Below are positions 36,393 through 47,791 of a DNA stretch of 64,000 bases, piece after piece. The notes beneath the pieces were generated by a model. The model was not told the origin of the DNA. It made no database searches and saw only the letters and a list, made by a program, of their open reading frames with translations. The stretch spans positions 680,001-744,000 of the forward strand of contig CAHIKZ030004736.1 of the NCBI GenBank assembly GCA_903632075.3, given 5' to 3'. Origin of the DNA: Acanthosepion pharaonis. Its lineage: Eukaryota; Mollusca; Cephalopoda; Sepiida; Sepiidae. The position numbers and the translations under genes were made by a program. Numbering within the stretch: the stretch's first letter is position 1; each line of letters opens with the position of its first letter.

Positions 36393-36602
36393 CCGGAAGT
36401 TGTCATTCATAAATCCGTAAATGATTGGGTTCATAAAACTATTGGCCATGGCCAACCAGTGAATTATGATATACAAAATAGTCAACGCTCTTCGGTATTC
36501 TTTCTCCAGCGATGGATTGAAGTCCAAGACCAGAATGAATATGTGAATCGGAAGCCAACAAATGCCAAAAAGAACCACGATAGTTGCCAACATCTTGACG
36601 AC
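36393..36602 (-). CDS. Peptide GPCR, coding exon 2 (TM6-TM7, residues 276-345)
   Basis: Encodes VVKMLATIVVLFGICWLPIH (TM6, CWLP at 290-293), ECL3, then TM7 with WLAMANSFMNPIIYGF; the NPxxY motif is N333-P334-I-I-Y337. Acceptor CATTGCAG precedes GTC at 36602; donor CGG|GTAAGA ends at 36393. Both junctions are phase 0, so 70 codons insert exactly between exon 1 (ending AKIK) and exon 3 (starting ADLK). The spacing and motifs match TM6/TM7 of tachykinin and NPFF-type receptors. If the donor is not used, translation would run on to a stop about 11 codons later. Confidence 0.93.
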
Positions 36603-36769
36603 CTGCAATGAGATATTTAAAAACAAAGAATGAAAAATTACTGTTTCATTTAAATTTCTAAATGCCGTTATTTTAGATCAAATAATCTTAGCTTTGTTTG
36701 CCACAGGATCACAAAACTCGGCCAAATCTCGAGGATATAACAAAAGAAATAATTTTCTTGATTAATGGA

Positions 36770-37130
36770 CTAAACATTCATTATTACCATCCTTCGATAT
36801 CCCTATGGTTGGTCGAAACTCCATTGACAATCCCTTTCCACACTGTTCAGTTCTGTATTGCTGTCCTCAGATCCCTAATGTCCAACCCTGAGTCCCGAGC
36901 TATGGTGTCTGGGAAGTCAATCTTCGTGAGAAGACACTTCCAGAAGGATCCCATAGGAGTAATGGTGAGAAAATGAAATAAAATCAATAAAATTAATAAT
37001 GAGTAATAAAGAAGAAAAAGAAATACATTTTCCCATGTTGCTAAGAGTGGAGAAACCACAACTGTGATGGCCCCACTTGGTTTTGTCAAACGCATTAGGT
37101 GGTGTTTTTGAAGCCTATATAAAAGCAAAC
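36770..37130 (-). pseudogene. LINE C-terminal fragment
   Basis: The minus strand reads FPDTIARDSGLDIRDLRTAI, then after a stop TVWKGIVNGVSTNHRD, matching VWKEIVNGVSINYREVEG at 41920-41970 on the plus strand. Typical LINE post-RT tail. The N-terminal part (about 37115-37020) is of unclear identity. Confidence 0.5.
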
Positions 37131-37277
37131 ATTTCACGCCCCACTACCTTTCTCCATGTAGTAATCACGTTTCGGTTGGGAACGTTATTTTCACCGGTCT
37201 ACTAGTGACTCTTTCTTACCATTTTCCAATACATGGCACCAAGAAAAACCTTTCTAGTGCCATATGTTAGAATTGTC

Positions 37278-37610
37278 TTCCAAAACCTCAACCTAAGAAG
37301 TAAGTCAAACTTTCTCTCTGGCTGTTCCAACTCAGCGCAAGGCTGACTTGAGCGCGACCACTGTAACGATACTTGTACTTACTTACTCTAGCCTCTGGAC
37401 GCAAAAAAAGAAAACGGACATCCCGTAATGTCTAACCTTCAAATGATAAAGTAGAAATTTTCCTTTGTTTGTTCCAACTCTTCGCAAGGTTAACTTGAGC
37501 TCGATCATGATACGATACTTATATTTACCTCTCCTAAGTTCTGGACCAGAAAGAGAACGGTCATATCCAAGAGACATTGAGAACTTTGTCCCACTAAGTT
37601 ACCACAAAAG
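37278..37610 (+). repeat. Two-unit tandem duplication
   Basis: Unit 1 (about 37310-37415) and unit 2 (about 37450-37565) share 'gttccaactc', 'cgcaagg', 'acttgagc', 'acgatactt' and 'gaaaacgg/gagaacgg' in the same order. No coding function recognised. Confidence 0.65.
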
Positions 37611-38218
37611 AAGTAGTCGAAACTCAAGTTTTTTGTACGCTTCTTCATCTTCTTTGTTTACATATTGGACACGCACCGACATCAAATACACACAAACACG
37701 TAACCTTTCAACTTTCATAGTCCCTAGTGGACATATAATCCCTACAGTAGTGGGAGATTTCAACTAAGAATTACAGAGTAACAGTAGCTTTTTAACTACA
37801 ACTCCATGCTGGAATCGCCTAACTAATTTAATTGAGGATGTCTGTATTCTTTGCCAAGGATAAAAGCGCGACTGTACGAATATCTATTAGGATCAGAGTC
37901 TCGTATTTACGCGGTTTCTAAAAAGTTGTCTGACGCACCAATATTAGGTTAAGTTATAAATAATTTACATTTTTGTTAATCAATTTAATAATGAATTTAC
38001 TTTACTAATCATACGCGACAGCTAAGAATAAACTTGGTGTGCATTTCGCACGGAAGTGGTAACGTACACAATGGATTAAAGAAAAATGCTCTTATCGTCT
38101 CGGACAACGCAGAATAACAAAAAAGAAACGTTTTAAAACTAGGTTGGTCTGTTCTCCGCAGACCCCATATTGTCCTGGCCTTGCACTAACCTATTATTAC
38201 GTTTTTCGAACGTGAATA

Positions 38219-38255
38219 TAGCCCCTGTCAATAATTAACGCTACCACCTAATAAT
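38219..38255. repeat. Left TIR of the Tc1 element
   Basis: 'ccctgtcaataattaacgct' followed by 'accacctaataat'; pairs with 39473-39511 with a few mismatches. Confidence 0.8.
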
Positions 38256-39472
38256 ATTAAAAAATCATTTGTCCAATGACATTTAACCAATACAATTAAC
38301 TCATTATTTATTTATTTATTATATAACTATTGTATGCATCATATTATAATGAAATTTCTACGCACTCTTTACAGAATGCCAAAAAACACGAGATCTGACT
38401 GTAGCAGAAAGAAGCGCAATTTGTGCCCCACACATTGAAGGTGTATCTCTTACTGATGATGCAAAGCGATACAATGTTGCCCAATCATCTGTTGCTCGCA
38501 TAAACTCCAAATTTAAAGAAACTGGTATCCTTTCTAATCTTTCAAGTGTTCGTAGTCATAGCACGACTGCCTGTTAGGATCGACGTTTACATATGCTGTA
38601 GCGTGTTCAACCAACTTCTTTTTCTCGAGCAATTACTCAGCAATTTAATATGGAACAAGACACTAATATTTCTACGTACTAATATTCCTGTAAGTACTAC
38701 ACGCAGTCGTATGATGTCATTTGGATTGCGTTGTAGGGTCGCCAAGAAGACACTAATGACTTCAGCATGCGAAAAAAAAAAAAAGATTAACTTGGGTTAG
38801 AGAACGTAGCACCTGGACTGTCGACCAATGGTGCAATGTGTTCTTCGCTGATAAAGTGCTTATACACTAAGTTCAAACAAAGCAACGTCGATATGTCCCT
38901 TGCTATAAAAAAAAGGTGTTTCAATCAGGGATGACTAGACCAATGGTTCACAGTGGAAGAGGCAAGATAATGTATTGCGGTTGTTTCCATGGAAACGACA
39001 TTGGTGAACTTGTTGAAATTCTTAATCGCCTGAATTCTGCTTCATATATTCAACTATTGCAGGACAGTCTTAATATCACTAATCTTGTTCAGTTTAGTAT
39101 TCTGCAACAAGATATTGCCCCACTTCATAAAGTTAAGGTAGTAATGACTTGGTTTAAGCAACAAGGATATACAGTTATGCCGTGACTACCACAATCACCT
39201 GATGCAAACCGAAATGAACATAAGTTTGGGTTACATTGAAGGAAAGATTGGATAAAATGAAAATAATTTCAAAAGTAATGCCTTGAATGAAGGTCCAAGA
39301 TGTGTGACATGAGATAACAGCCAATTAATTAAATCAATATCTGCCAGAATGGCTGCAATTATTGCAAATTGGAGTGGAATGACACATTATTAAGAAAATC
39401 TTCTTATATTTTATGAATCCTTTATATTCTATTCAAGTATATTGTTTGTTGCTACAGAAATTTGAATTTCTT

Positions 39473-39511
39473 ATGATTAGGTGGTGGCGTTAATTATTAG
39501 CAAGGGGTGTA
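39473..39511. repeat. Right TIR of the Tc1 element
   Basis: 'gattaggtggtggcgttaat' followed by 'tattagcaaggggtgt'; reverse complement of the left end with a few mismatches. Confidence 0.8.
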
Positions 39512-39889
39512 TAGTCAAATAAAATGTTATTTTACTTTACTTTTTTAAACAAAAATGTTCATAAACGAGAAGTGAATTTATGACACAATATATAAAATAC
39601 TTTCATAGTAATTGTTCGAATGGTACTTAGATTTTATGAATTTAAGTGCAGTAATAAACTTGTATATAGAGATATAGCCGTAAATTCTATGCTAACGTTT
39701 TCTTTTCCCACATTTCTCGCTTGTGGAATTTCCTTTCCGGCCCCATGCTTTCCATTTTTTTTCAAAATTTAAATGCAATGTAAATTGCTACCTACTGTCC
39801 TCCTGATTACGTTTCCTTTATTCACGCTTCTTAGTAATATTTCTGTTTGTAGCAAGAGAATTCACTTACGTCGCTGGACGAAGCGGGCA

Positions 39890-40382
39890 CGTAATTGTTT
39901 AGCGTATAAATCTGACATGGCCGACGGCGCGAGGGAGCGACGGTGTCACGCGTTGTCGCGTGAAGCGGCCATTTACAGTCGTCCCACTACGCATGCGTGA
40001 CGCTACTCTTTTAAATACTATCGGTCATCTGAATGCGTGATCGTGGTGTACGGAGCGTTTGTTTGGAACAGATTGTGTAGAAGTTTCGCTGCGACACACC
40101 GTGGATTGTGATTTAATTTCACTGTTTTATAATTCTTCCACGCTCAGTAACCCCTTGAGCCACAGTGGCTTTACTGCCTTGCTTGGGGTGAAATCGCTTA
40201 AAAAATAGAGAGAGATCCTCGTCGGCACCCGCTCGCATCGGGATCATCATCCCCCACCCCAGTTCCCTTTCTCTCCCCCTTGTGGCGAGTTAGATGAGGC
40301 CATTCGCGTGTATTTGATTTTGGTGGACAACTCTGCGCGACATCCATTTTGCCAGAAGCGCAAGATCTGGCAAACCTGATAT
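39890..40382. other. CpG-rich block of unknown origin
   Basis: Dense in CpG ('ggccgacggcgcgagggagc', 'cacgcgttgtcgcgtg') in otherwise AT-rich DNA. 'ttttaaatacta' at 40010 could be a TATA-like site. 40147-40205 ('ccacagtggctttactgcct') recurs at 58596-58640. 40328-40380 recurs near 26070-26155. May be an LTR, a SINE cluster or an internal promoter; not resolved. Confidence 0.35.
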
Positions 40383-41640
40383 ACACTGTGTTTCATATCT
40401 ATCTGATTTTACTCAAACGAATACTTCTGACAATATTTTCCCCAGCCATTTTTCTCATCTCTAGCTCTGTCCATCTCTTCCTTTCTAATTTTGGTAGACT
40501 CTCTATGCATTGGTCGACAAAAGTCCTTCCTGTTCTTCCTCTTGATCTTACAATTTATAATTTCGTAAAACGTCACTTCTCAAGTAATGACCAATAAAAC
40601 GCACTCACCTTTCACATATTGTTTCCAACCTTCTTTGATAAATGTCCTTTTTAGTTTTTGGCATATGTTGCTTTCAACGGATTTATTAATGAAGCATACG
40701 TAGATAGAAAGCCATAAAGTTTTACATACAGGTTAGAGGATTTTGAAGAGACTGAAAAACCTACCCATCTTCCATCATTTCCCGTGTCGTGCCGTACACT
40801 TTCCATATTTCCAGAAATCACTCTGTCAATAAATAAAGTATCAAATTTGTTTTCTATTTTATCGTTATTCTTTTTCTGAATGAGTCATTTAGCGCTTGTA
40901 TCGTAACTTCTGGTTGAATCTCGTAAATACTAACAAACACTCTCATGCCAAACATACACACAGAAACAAATGCACTCATAAAAAAGCGCCTAACTGAGGG
41001 TGATGGTTAAAGATTTAGGATCTTTTCTGTTAATTCACCCCCAAATAAAAAGAATTTATATTTACTAAAATTCACACTAAAATTCAGAAGTGTCTTTTAA
41101 AATTTGTTCAAAAATCCATTCATTGTTAAATTTTGCCTTACGTCCCCAAAGGAACTTATATAAATAAGAGTCTATCCTGCTGCGATGAGTCCCGAACATA
41201 TTCTTCATGTGAGCTGATGTTTCAGGCTCAACGAAATTCATACTGGAATTTACAGTCAGATGAATATTATTGCGATCATCCTTCAAAGATGTATATTTTT
41301 CCAACTATCTAACATAATCGTAGTCCCAGCTAAAATACAACTTCGGATTGTGTTCAATAATATGGAGGCTGTTCTATATTCCAGAAACCTGATGCCAAGT
41401 TTTGATTTAAAATTTATAATTTCAATAGAATGCCAACAATTTAATAAAAATAACAAACAAACTTGGATTTAAAATTTATAATCTCATGAGGTGAATTAAT
41501 ATTTGCGATAAGTAACTTTACATTATTTGGGGTGAATTAACAGAAAAATCCGAGATTTAGTCTAGCAGACTATACTGTAATGTAATGAGATCGATCCCCA
41601 TATTGATTCACCTACTATGGCGTTCTGCTGGACTAAGTTA
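40383..41640. other. Unannotated intronic stretch
   Basis: 'gggtgaattaacagaaaaatcc' recurs loosely inverted ('tctgttaattcacccccaa' at 41026-41044 versus 41530-41550). No gene recognised. Confidence 0.5.
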
Positions 41641-41980
41641 AAAATCATAAATATCTGTATCGATATTCTTGATTTGGCGCTCGAACATCTTATCCTCTTT
41701 AAAAGTCCAAACTTTTCGAACACTGATTGAATCGGTCCTACTGTATGTACCAGAAACTTGGATATTATCTGTTCGTCTTGAAAGACGACTGGATGAAACA
41801 TATACAAATCTGCTTAGAAGAATCAAGAACATCAGTTGGAGATGCCATGCAACGCTTAAAACAATTTACAGAGAACTGAGACATTGCGGATATGGTGACA
41901 GCAATGCAGGACCTGCAGTGTGGAAAGAGATTGTTAATGGAGTTTCGATCAACTACAGGGAGGTCGAAGGATGATTGATA
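41640..41980 (+). pseudogene. LINE RT C-terminal fragment
   Basis: A plus-strand frame of about 100 codons reads TLIESVLLYVPETWILSVRL, then LERRLDETYTNLLRRIKN, then HCGYGDSN and VWKEIVNGVSINYREVEG. The 'SETWTL...ERRLDGTYTRMLRR' pattern is a hallmark of the post-RT region of RTE/CR1-like LINEs. 5'-truncated; no catalytic RT. Confidence 0.75.
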
Positions 41981-42149
41981 GTAAGTAAACATAGATTCGT
42001 GAAAATCAAGTAATAAAGCTTTGGCAACACGTTGCAAGAATAAATTGAGGGGAAAAAAATCAGGCTTATTGAAATCCGTACAGTTGATTGGGGAAGGTGA
42101 AAATTAAAAATAAATCATTAAAATAAATAAAGAGTAAATAAAACATTGA

Positions 42150-42154
<5 letters not shown>

Positions 42155-42220
<66 letters not shown>
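42155..42220. repeat. (TA)n microsatellite
   Basis: About 32 TA units. Confidence 0.97.
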
Positions 42221-42769
42221 GATGTCGAGAGAAAATCTATGCGTTGCAAAATTAAATATAGGATTGTCATTCACTTTATTTTTCTTGAAGAGGATCGTTC
42301 ATGAAAAGGAAATCCAGTTTTTAAACATGCTTTTGTTACAACATCTTTTTCATGCTCACTTTCTTCCGTATTTCAAAAAAAGATTTTTTCTATGATGAAA
42401 AATATTTCATAGCTAAATAACAAAAATCTTTCTCCGGAAAATATTTTCATATCGGCCTCCATTTCTCCTGGGATTCAGCCCCCTGCATGAACATGTGTAA
42501 GTCAACAAACAGAATTAATTATAAAAAGATCTAAGGTGATACGGAACACAAAACAGAGAACATTGAGTCACCTGGGAATATGGTAGCTATATACTTGACT
42601 TAGGTAAGTTTTATAGAAAGTTACATTCACGCACGCACGCGACTACGCACACACACACACACACTCACACACACACACATATATGTATATTTATCGGAAA
42701 TTAATATATTTTTGTATAAGAAACACCCGTTTCAATGTGAAACAATTTAAAATTACTTTGTCAAGAATG
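42221..42769. other. Unannotated intronic stretch with CA run
   Basis: CA-rich tract at 42649-42680. No gene recognised. Confidence 0.5.
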
Positions 42770-43040
42770 GAATCATTCCTAAGTTCCACCATTTCAGAGC
42801 TTTCTATGTAAGATCCACCATGCCACATATAAAAGGTCGAATTATTCTCATTGCCTGAGTATTCCATTGGTAAAGAGGAGTTTACCTTTGACCAGGTTAT
42901 TCCTAAAAACCGTTATATGGAACAAAGTTTCGATCACTACAATCATAACCTCTTCAAGTCTAGAGTCAACCATTATCTACATACAACAACCACTTTCAGT
43001 GACTCTTGTGCCTTGTATTGTGTAAAACAAAGTAAAAGTT
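42770..43040 (+). pseudogene. LINE (jockey/CR1-like) 3' end, copy C
   Basis: Parallels 62880-63180: 'ccaccatgccacatataaaag', 'tattccattggtaaagagga', 'ctcttcaagtctagagtcaacc' (protein LFKSRVNHYLHTTTT) and 'gtgccttgtattgtg'. Only the last part of the LINE. Confidence 0.55.
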
Positions 43041-43069
43041 ATCAGCAATGATAAATCAAAGCCCATAAT

Positions 43070-43265
43070 TTATTTTTTAGAAATTCACCACAAGCAAGGC
43101 GATAATATCACAAAGACGTAAGGAGCTACTGGAGATGAAAGAGAATGAAACGACTTTAAAAGAATAGGCAACAAAGAATACACCACTACTCCTGTTCAAA
43201 AATCCGAGGAGGAGTGTGAACCAGACGTGAGGCGAATCTACCTGCTCTTTGTTGATCCAAGACGA
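43070..43265 (+). repeat. Dispersed repeat family T, copy 2
   Basis: Shares 'caccacaagcaagg', 'aaggagctactggag', 'cctgttcaaa' and 'gtgtgaaccag' with 25180-25265. Confidence 0.6.
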
Positions 43266-43289
43266 AAAATCAATAGCTAAATGGTATTG

Positions 43290-43440
43290 GTAAAAATAGA
43301 ATAGGAAACATTCAGCATTCATTGACCGAGAAGATAGCTTTACTTCCGGTTGAAATTTATAAAATCTTTTTTAAAACATTTTTTCAGGAAATACGTCTTT
43401 TCCAATCCATTGATATCGCTATTTTTAGTATTAAGGGGAG
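43290..43440 (-). repeat. Dispersed repeat family R, inverted copy
   Basis: 'aggaaacattcagcattcatt' then 'gaccgag' and 'gaaatttataaaatc' match the reverse complement of 35670-35740 and 54610-54690. Confidence 0.6.
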
Positions 43441-44640
43441 TTTCCCGCCAAACTTTTTGTTTTTGGTAGTGCGGAAAGTTAACAGCTTGATGATATCATT
43501 ATTTTCTCTTCAAGTTACAAATGCGGCACATTATTACAATATTTTAGAATATGACAATATAATCCTGCCTATCTTTATTGTTATCCATTTCGGTAAACAT
43601 TTTGTGTTATTTTCTCTTGAAAGGTTAATTCTTTTTTCAGGTGGTCATTTCTTTGCGTTACATTTCCAAATGACAGTGTAAACCGGTGTTAATAAAATAA
43701 AGCCAATCGCGGAGTTGGTATATTTTCTCAAATTTTGTCAGCTTCGTTTAGCTTAACACCGTAAAATTTCAATTTAACCAAAATATTGGAAATGTTTTTT
43801 TGTTTTTTTTTTAATCAAGAAAATCATATAAAAATCGGAAAGGATAAAATTATAGTAATAATAATATATTATAAACATAATTCTGCTTGTCCTTTGTTAG
43901 CATGGCCGTTACGCCCTGCCAATACCTCATAAATAATGGACTATTCCATTTTGATTGCGCGGAAAGACGGAAAAGACATATCAGAGGCGCCGTTTGGTTT
44001 CAGTGAGAAAAAGAAAGAGAAAATAGAGGAAAATATCGATGTCTAATCTTTTCATTTATATCCTCTTACTTTTATAAACAATGATATACATTCATATTTA
44101 TAAATAAATTATTTATTCATGATTTTTATTGAAATATTTGGTTAAATTTGTTCATTCCAATTATCTAACGATATAATGGGGAAATTTCCACGGGTATTTT
44201 ATAGTCGTAGAACTCGCAAGCAGTTTATTCAGTCATTACCTTAAGAATTATGAATCTTCAGGAAATCCAAATATCAAAACTTTCTGAAAAATTTCACCGG
44301 TCCTACTTGCCAGATTAATTTCGTTTTAAGAATTACGAATGCTAACAATAAGAATTGATATTTTGTTGTATTAAATCATCTGTTTGTTTCCTATTCAAAA
44401 ACTGCAACGATGCGAACAAACTTATTACATTTTTGCCAGTCAAAGATAAAGGTAATAGTTCGTGTGTAAATAATGTTAACTCTTCATCCCAGAAATACAG
44501 AAACTTATATATTCTGGGAGCTTACATGCCATAAAGAAGTAAAAGAAATTGTTTCATACGAGGATTTTTACCTTTGCTAATAATGATGATTATGTTCTTG
44601 GCGAACAAATTTAAATCCAAACACACAGGGCGTCAGAAAT
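43441..44640. other. Unannotated AT-rich intronic stretch
   Basis: The open frame 43322-43681 shows no family motif. Nothing else recognised. Confidence 0.5.
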
Positions 44641-44644
44641 ACCT

Positions 44645-44708
44645 CCCACATAATGATAAGACATTAGTGGCAATGGTCTTCATTTAGCTAAACTTATCAT
44701 TATGTGGG
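44645..44708. repeat. Perfect 16-bp inverted repeat (hairpin)
   Basis: 'cccacataatgataag' at 44645-44660 and its exact reverse complement at 44693-44708, with a 32-base loop. Confidence 0.85.
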
Positions 44709-45191
44709 ATGTGTTCCTGGGAGCTATATATGGAGGGCAATTCTGTCGCATCCTGTATATTCAAACATTTATTTATTTTCTCTGTATAAATGCGACATTA
44801 GTTTCCAGATAAACTATTTATTTCCAAACACACACGCATGTACATTGTATATATAGAATCTATGAGGCATGACGTTTTTGAACATTTTATTTTACATTTA
44901 GCTAAATAGATTGAGTGACAGACAGAAGTAGCGTAAAACAGATAGGGCATTGACATCGGTTCAAGAATTTATTATTTTAAGTATTCCCTGATTTTAGTTT
45001 TATTTTTGTTATGAGTCAAAGAAACATTTTTCCTTGTTTGCTTTACATCAATAAACGCATTGATTCTCGCGCATTATGGACAAATAAAAACGATAGCTGA
45101 ATATGTTTACAGCATTGAACAAAAAATATACTGTCTGACATATTGTCCTATTATCTTAATCTATTAATTGACATTACTCCTTATAAACATC

Positions 45192-45195
<4 letters not shown>
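44709..45195. other. Unannotated intronic stretch
   Basis: Nothing recognised. Confidence 0.5.

Positions 45196-45255
<60 letters not shown>
45196..45255. repeat. (TA)n microsatellite
   Basis: About 29 TA units. Confidence 0.97.
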
Positions 45256-45258
<3 letters not shown>

Positions 45259-45299
45259 TATATTGAAATGTTCAGGTCAATAGTCTGTTTCATGCATAA

Positions 45300-45464
45300 G
45301 ATCAATCTTCGGGTGAGAATATTGCGTTTAAGCATGAAACAGATGCCTTGGGATATTTATCTCAATCTACATTTTATATTTACATACGTTCTTTCTCTAA
45401 TATTATTGAGTGCCTTTACCCATAAATATACCTAAACTTAAAAACTATATTTTTTATCATTCAT

Positions 45465-45529
<65 letters not shown>

Positions 45530-45600
45530 TAGATAGATAGATAGATATAGATATAGATATAGATATATAAACGCAATCGTCAGCCCATATGCATGATGTT
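45300..45600 (+). repeat. Microsatellite-linked dispersed repeat, copy B, with (CA)n-(TA)n-(GATA)n
   Basis: 45300-45464 matches 17960-18117 in order ('gtttaagcatgaaacagatg', 'tttacatacg', 'acccataaatata'). It runs into CA/TA/GATA repeats (45465-45567). 'acgcaatcgtcag' at 45571 is the reverse complement of a copy A block, so a second, inverted fragment may follow. Confidence 0.65.
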
Positions 45601-46902
45601 TTGACTCGACTATTTATATATGCTCGTCAGTGATATCTATTATATTATTCTAAGTGTTATTTGGGTGGGCGTTGATTATTATAACTGCTTCTGAGAGGAA
45701 ATAACTGTGAATCCGAATGCAGTTCGTGTTTATTTTATAGTATTGTTTGTTAAGTTTATTATTGATTGCTTTGTTATTTGTTGTTAATTATTATTATTAC
45801 GTTTGCTTTTGTTTATGTGTGCATTCGTAATTTGTTAATTTGTTTATTATTTATTTATTGATTGAGTTGGATTAATTTAATATACTTATTCATTTATTTT
45901 ATTTATTCATTTTATGTTAATTTTTATTTTTATTTTTTCTTCGTTTTTACTTTTCGATTCTTAACTAACGTAATAAAAAATTGTTTTCGTATCTGTATTT
46001 TGAGATAAATTCTCATCGTTTATTTAGTAGTTTGTGTTGGTCTGGGATAATTCAGTCTATTTTCTTTCAGTTTTGAGATTTATTGTTGTAGGCTGATGCT
46101 GTTTTTTTCTTATTTTCAATGATATATTTTGTTGTGATTTGATTTTTGTTATTAATTTTTCATATATGTTTAGGAAACATTGCACTATTCAGGTATATAC
46201 TATTTTTAACGGATGTTTTGTGTGCCTATTTTGTTTGTTTTCCAGGGTCCTTCAGTTACTCTTATGTATATTTTTATTCTTTATCTGCTAATTTTTCAGA
46301 TATCTGATTTTATTACATAAGCAATTGCCGTTATCAAAAGGGACATTCGTTATTTGCTCTGCAGTTAAACGTGAGTTGGGTTCGTGCTGGTAATTTGTTA
46401 CTTGTTTTCTTATGTTCTTTTATTATTTGTGTCATGTTCTCGCTACAACTGTAACCGATTTTTTACTGTTTTTGTTGAATATCTTGTGGAGTGCGTGAAA
46501 TGAGGGAGTGAAATGAGATGAGTTTAATGAATATTTTTCCTACCTTTGTTTTTAAGTTTTTGTTGTACGCTGGGTTGAACCATATGATATTTCTTTTGTT
46601 GCAATGTGTGATGTCTATGTCAGTGTTAAAAAAAAAAAAAAAATTTACACACACATATATATATATATATATGTTCGTATAAATTTGTAATTTTTTTTTT
46701 TTTCCACCTATTGTACATTTCTCTGTTTTAATTTTCAATCTCCCGTGGAAGCCTGACGAGTGGGAGCGAAACCGGTTGCTTCCCCCCCTTGTTGTTCAGT
46801 GTTTTTTTTATTATTATTTAATACTGTTTTAATATATCTTGTAATATTAAATTTTATACTTTTTATTTCGATCATTAAATTTTGTACCTACAAAATATCT
46901 TT

Positions 46903-46904
<2 letters not shown>
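45601..46904. other. T-rich unannotated intronic stretch
   Basis: Strongly T-rich plus strand with many TTAT/TTTG runs (45720-46440). No gene recognised. Confidence 0.5.

Positions 46905-46971
<67 letters not shown>
46905..46971. repeat. (TA)n microsatellite
   Basis: About 33 TA units. Confidence 0.97.
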
Positions 46972-46975
<4 letters not shown>

Positions 46976-46993
46976 TAAAGATATATAAATTTT

Positions 46994-47121
46994 CCTCAAA
47001 TTATTCCTAACTCGTGTAAATGCGCCGTGTTGTTTGTGTAGTGCAATGTTCTGATGCCCATGTCCTCAATAAAAACCAGGAACAAAACCGCGCATTTACA
47101 CTAGTTAGGAATAATTTGAAG
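46994..47121. repeat. 30-bp inverted repeat foldback
   Basis: Left arm from 46996 ('tcaaattattcctaact', then 'gtgtaaatgcgc') matches the reverse complement of 47090-47119 with one mismatch in 30. The 65-base loop has no ORF. Confidence 0.85.
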
Positions 47122-47159
47122 AAAGCGAGGATGCGACAGATAGAAAAGTCTAACATTTA

Positions 47160-47640
47160 AACTAACGACATAGACTTTAAAATAGATGACTTAGTCTATT
47201 ATAGAAACCATCATAAGTGGGTCAAATTAGACATAAGTTGACGTACTATAAAAAGAAAACATGTCAATTTGGCTCTTCATCTCCATTGAAGCATTCCATT
47301 GTGAAGCCATACACATTATACAATGTCGTTTTCATTGATGAATGTATTCCTGGAACTCCTTTTTGGGGAAACCGAGAAGTTGCTTCATCGGATTCTCTGG
47401 ATTTCCTCGGCGTCTTCAAATATTTTGTTTCAAGTGGGATTTGATTTTGAAAATAATAAAAAGTTGCAAGGGGCGAGATCAAGGGAATATGATAGCTGTT
47501 GAACATGGGGAATTTTGTGTTTTGCAAGAAACTGCATTACAAGCCATGGTCCCTGATAGAATCTTTGTTAGAAGATCATACTCTACACACTTTCCTTCAA
47601 AGCACTAGTATAAGAAACGGAAGTGAGCGAGAACATTTTA
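47160..47640 (-). pseudogene. mariner-type transposase fragment
   Basis: Minus-strand frames read FLAKHKIPHVQQLSYSLDLA then PCNFLLFSK (about 47530-47440), the mariner 'PYSPDLAPCDFFLFPK' region carrying the third catalytic acidic residue. A FEDAEEIQR-like block follows near 47420. First and second catalytic Asp regions are not seen. Broken by stops. Confidence 0.65.
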
Positions 47641-47725
47641 ACTTAGTGTGCATGCGCGTCTGAGTTCAGGATTAATCTGTGCTGATCAGCTTCATTCTGC
47701 ATAGATACTTTTTTGATCAAACCTC

Positions 47726-47726
<1 letters not shown>

Positions 47727-47790
<64 letters not shown>
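47727..47790. repeat. (TA)n microsatellite
   Basis: About 32 TA units. Confidence 0.97.

Positions 47791-47791
<1 letters not shown>

Larger units (their letters stand above)
38219..39511 (+). mobile_element. Tc1-type DNA transposon with TIRs, degenerate transposase
   Basis: About 1.29 kb, typical for Tc1. Inverted ends: 38226-38255 ('aataattaacgctaccacct') and 39475-39503 ('aggtggtggcgttaattatt'). TA is present at both outer edges (the usual Tc1 target). Plus-strand frames read DLTVAERSAICAPHIEGVS (HTH, 38392), TWTVDQWCNVFFADKVL (first catalytic Asp region, about 38810), QQDIAPLHKVKVVMTWFKQQ (second Asp, 39108) and SPDANRNE (third acidic position, about 39198). Stops and shifts break the ORF, so any mobility would need outside transposase. 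Confidence 0.85.

Noticed and set aside
43322..43681. 119-codon hydrophobic open frame as a membrane protein
   Set aside because: It overlaps an inverted copy of a dispersed repeat and shows no family motif.
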